Of a stretch of DNA of 64,000 bases, positions 61,301 through 64,000 are shown in pieces. The stretch is taken from the NCBI GenBank assembly GCA_019925105.1, contig JAHGAU010000004.1, positions 434,001 to 498,000 on the forward strand, in the 5' to 3' direction. Made by a program: the position numbers and the translations under genes. The notes under the pieces are model-generated. The model did not search any database. It had not been told where the DNA came from and saw only the letters and a program-made list of their open reading frames with translations. Source of the stretch: Niebla homalea (Eukaryota > Ascomycota > Lecanoromycetes > Lecanorales > Ramalinaceae). The first letter of the stretch is position 1. Each line of letters opens with the position of its first letter.

Positions 61301-62758
61301 ACTTTTAATAGGATAATTAATAATTAAGTATAAGATTAAGTTAAATTTAAAATAAGTTAATTAAAGTATAAAAAAAGTTAAAAATTAAAAAGTTAAAGAA
61401 ATAAAAGAATTTAAAGAAATAAGAAAAGATAAAAAAATTAAATAAGAAAGAAGAATAAAATAAACGGTTCCGTAATATAATTATAAAGTAAGTAAATAAT
61501 TAAATATTACTTTTAACGTTTTACTTATTAACGGAACCGGTTAAAATAAAACTTAATAAATATAATAAATAATATTATTATATTTAAAAGGAACCTTTTT
61601 TAATATACCTTTTAAATATATTTTTATCGGAACGATCATATATAGCCCGTTAAAAGAATATAGGAATATAATTATTTATATATAAAGATAACCCCGAAAA
61701 TACTTAATATACCGATTAATTAAGGGAAAAGCATATAAGTAAATAAGATTAAATATTAAGAATTATAATAAAAAATACGTTTTTACGGAATATTATTAAG
61801 TATAATATTAAATATTAAAGGAATTTATACGGAAACTAAAAAGATACTTAAAGATTAATAACTAATTATTTTATTATTATTTTTTTCTCTTTCTTCTTTT
61901 CCTTTACGTTCTTAACGAATAAATTATTATACCCCCTTAATATCTCCTTAAAACGATATAACGAATTAATATAGAAATAATACTTATAGATAAATATAAA
62001 TTATACGATAATTTATAATATTTTCCTAAATATATTAACAAAAAAAGATATTAAAATTTATAAGATAAAATTTAAATAAAGCCTATTTAAATAATTAAGC
62101 CTTCTTAAAATATACTTAAAGTTACGTAATAAATTTACTTAAAATATATTTAATAATAACGGGATTAAAAAAGATATTAAAAGTATATAAATAAAGAAAT
62201 AAAATAAAAAATAATTAATTATAAAATCCAATCCTTATAAAGGGTAGTATTTATAATCTTTTAATAAGCGGAATAAAGTACGTTATATCCTTATACGGAT
62301 TAAGCGTATTATACTTAAAGAAAATATAAATATAAATAACTTAAGCTTTAAAATAAATAAACGTAAAATACCGAGGTTACCGTTATTAATAAGTTAAAAT
62401 AACGGAACCGGGGGGTTACTTTTAAGAAAATTAAATCTTAATATACTTATTTATTATTATTAAATAAGATTTAAAAATAAGGTTATAAAAAAAACAAATA
62501 AAGATATATATAAATAACGTTAAAGGATAAAAATTACTTACTAATAATACGTAATATTAAAGGGGTAATTTTATTATAAAGGGAATAAAGGTAAGTTATT
62601 ACCGCGTTAATATTTTTTCGATTTTTATACTTATAATAATTTAAAATTATTAAAAGGATATTATAAACGGTACGTATATAATCGAGATATATATAAATAA
62701 ATATAATATAATCTAAAGTATAATAATATTAAGGGTAATACTTTATTATAAAAAGAGT
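58400..62758 (+). other. Gypsy-2 3' internal region, unassigned
   Basis: About 4.3 kb between integrase and the 3' LTR, where most gypsy elements have little. Around 60950-61440 a plus-strand frame has a gene-like N-terminal stretch (K-Y-L-Y-I-Y-K-K-Y-K-P-K, E-A-L-K-N-K-K-I-K) and then a run rich in Gln-type stops, Lys and Ser, suggesting a low-complexity protein. It may be an extra ORF, an acquired gene, or another buried element. An inverted pair AAACGGTTCCGT/ACGGAACCGGTT occurs at 61459-61545, and ACGGAACCGG recurs at 62402. Confidence 0.4.
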
Positions 62759-63008
62759 TAAAAAGGAAAAAAATATAAAAGATATTAAACTTACGGATAA
62801 ATATATAAAGGAAAGGAAATATTAAAAGGATTAATTAAGGGTAAAATCGATTTATATATATTTTAAAAAAAAAAGTATAACGGATTACTATAATAAGTAA
62901 CCTATACCTTATTAACTTATATAAGGGCTATAACTTATCTTTAATTATACTTTATTATTATTTATTATTTTATTACTTTTATTCTTTTATCTCTTTTTAT
63001 CTTTTTTA
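62759..63008 (+). repeat. Gypsy-2 3' LTR
   Basis: Partner of 43859-44108, same length. A purine-rich run, AAAAAGAGTTAAAAAGGAAAAA (62750-62771), overlaps its start and may include the polypurine tract. Confidence 0.75.
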
Positions 63009-63217
63009 ATTCTTTAAAATTAAATTATTTTATAATAATATAATTAAGTAATTTATATTTTAATTCCGTTTACTTAAAGTTTTTTAATATTAAGCTTATT
63101 TAAGTTGGTTTCCTTAATTTCCGTTTACTTTAAAAACGTTATAAATTTTAAGTTTATTAAATTAAATTAATTTTATATATATTATAATAAAGATTTATAT
63201 TTATTATTACTTAATTA
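63009..63217. other. Spacer before the second foldback element
   Basis: 209 AT-rich bases; I see nothing in it. Confidence 0.6.
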
Positions 63218-64000
63218 ATAAATTTACGATCTGCTTAAATTAAGTAGCTATAAAAAAGGAATTTTTTTATTTAAACTGCTCGTAAGTTATTTATAAATAT
63301 CCAGGAAAACTTATAAGCGCTTAAAGCGGTTTTAAATAGGTAAAAAAAAGTTAAAAATAAAAAGGTTTAAAACGGTAAAATAATAGTATTTATTTTCTAT
63401 AAATCTTTTTTATTAAGTTTTCTTAATAACGGATATACCCGTAACCTCCTTGTAATATTTAACGTTTTTAAAAATCAATTAAAAATTCAGTTATTCTAAT
63501 TAAAAGTTACGTTAAAAGTCAATGAATTATCCTTAAAGGGGGGGTATTTAAAGGGGGTAATTTAATTAATAAAACGTTAAATAAAGAAACTTACGAGTAA
63601 GTAAAATACTTATAAATAAGCCGGTAATTAAAAACCTAGCGAGGATAGACGTAAGTTTAACCTATTTAATTTACTTACATATATTTAAAGTGCTTATATA
63701 TTAAATAAAAGTTTTATTAATATTTATTTTTATTTTTTAATAATTTTAACTTATATATCTTATTTAACTTAAAACCTTTATTTAAGGTAAAAATATTAAT
63801 ATATTAATTAATAAATATATTAATAATTATAAACGTAATAAGTATAAAATTATTTATATTAAATTATTATATTAATTATTTATAACGTTCTTTTTAATTT
63901 ACGTTTTTAATAAAACCCGGTTTTTAATAATAATTTCCTTTTCTTTATTTATTTTTTTAATTTAAATATATAGTAACTTAATATAATTTAATTTATATAT
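63218..64000. mobile_element. Foldback element, second copy (FB-2), cut by the window end
   Basis: Collinear with FB-1 from its terminus: ATAAATTTACGATCTGCTTAAAT here against GTAAATGTGCGACCTGCTTAAAT at 35038, then ACTGCTCGTAAGTTATTTA, AACGGATATACCCGTAACC and the G-rich run AAAGGGGGGGTATTTAAAGGG (63535-63555), matching the same order in FB-1. It is more strongly mutated than FB-1. Beyond about 63670 the centre is AT-rich and the second arm is not reached before the window ends. Confidence 0.8.

Larger units (their letters stand above)
43859..63008 (+). mobile_element. Very large Ty3/gypsy element (Gypsy-2), interrupted by LINE D
   Basis: Direct repeats of 250 bp at 43859-44108 and 62759-63008 are collinear without a net gap and enclose plus-strand RT, RNase H and integrase traces in gypsy order. 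The span is 19.15 kb. After subtracting LINE D and its target copy it is about 13.3 kb, well above the usual 5-8 kb for fungal gypsy elements. Large unassigned tracts lie both upstream (44.1-49.6 kb) and downstream (58.4-62.7 kb) of pol. The target duplication is not resolved, and further old insertions could be hidden in the unassigned tracts. Confidence 0.7.

Noticed and set aside
1..64000. Mitochondrial or bacterial AT-rich genome
   Set aside because: The AT bias comes with RIP-type stops in Tad-like LINEs, copia and gypsy elements and hAT-like elements, a nuclear ascomycete pattern. No tRNA, rRNA or respiratory genes are present.

Overview
The window looks like a transposon graveyard from a filamentous ascomycete (Pezizomycotina). 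Almost the whole 64 kb is extremely AT-rich, TpA is everywhere, CpA and TpG are scarce, and every recognisable coding frame is broken by TAA/TAG codons sitting where CAA, CAG or TGG would be expected. C-to-T and G-to-A changes focused on CpA are the mark of repeat-induced point mutation (RIP). I find no intact gene, no tRNA or rRNA and no CRISPR. The longest open frames are short remnants or antisense accidents.

Layout. (1) 1-~4480: a plus-strand Ty3/gypsy chromovirus relic (reverse transcriptase, integrase, chromodomain). Its chromodomain is split by a small hAT-like foldback element (3836-4385). (2) ~4600-6290: an unidentified plus-strand coding relic, split in frame by a second hAT-like element (5541-5943). 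(3) ~6290-9650: a minus-strand Ty1/copia relic with its 5' LTR at 9428-9650. (4) 9651-25897: an older segment carrying a Tad-like LINE (copy A, 10895-22505), which itself contains a complete LINE in the opposite direction (copy B, 11857-17630), and then a 318-bp truncated LINE (copy E, 23198-23515). (5) 25903-28266: a small gag-only LTR element with paired 173-bp LTRs, a 5-bp target duplication and a uniform 9-bp minisatellite. (6) 28559-34135: a complete minus-strand copia element with paired 221-bp LTRs and a perfect 5-bp target duplication. (7) 34141-36208: a less mutated island with a 9-bp minisatellite, followed by a 960-bp foldback element. (8) 36209-37423: the 3' part of a second copia copy, joined to LINE copy C (37424-43205). 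(9) 43859-63008: a very large plus-strand gypsy element with paired 250-bp LTRs. LINE copy D (50195-55997) is inserted inside its reverse transcriptase. (10) 63218-64000: the first part of another copy of the foldback element.

There is no working pathway here. The interest is stratigraphic. Target-site duplications and restored reading frames give the order of insertions, and the contrast between long mutated copies and short preserved ones fits the length threshold of RIP. Family names rest on motifs read by eye. Boundaries are firm where target duplications are given and approximate elsewhere.
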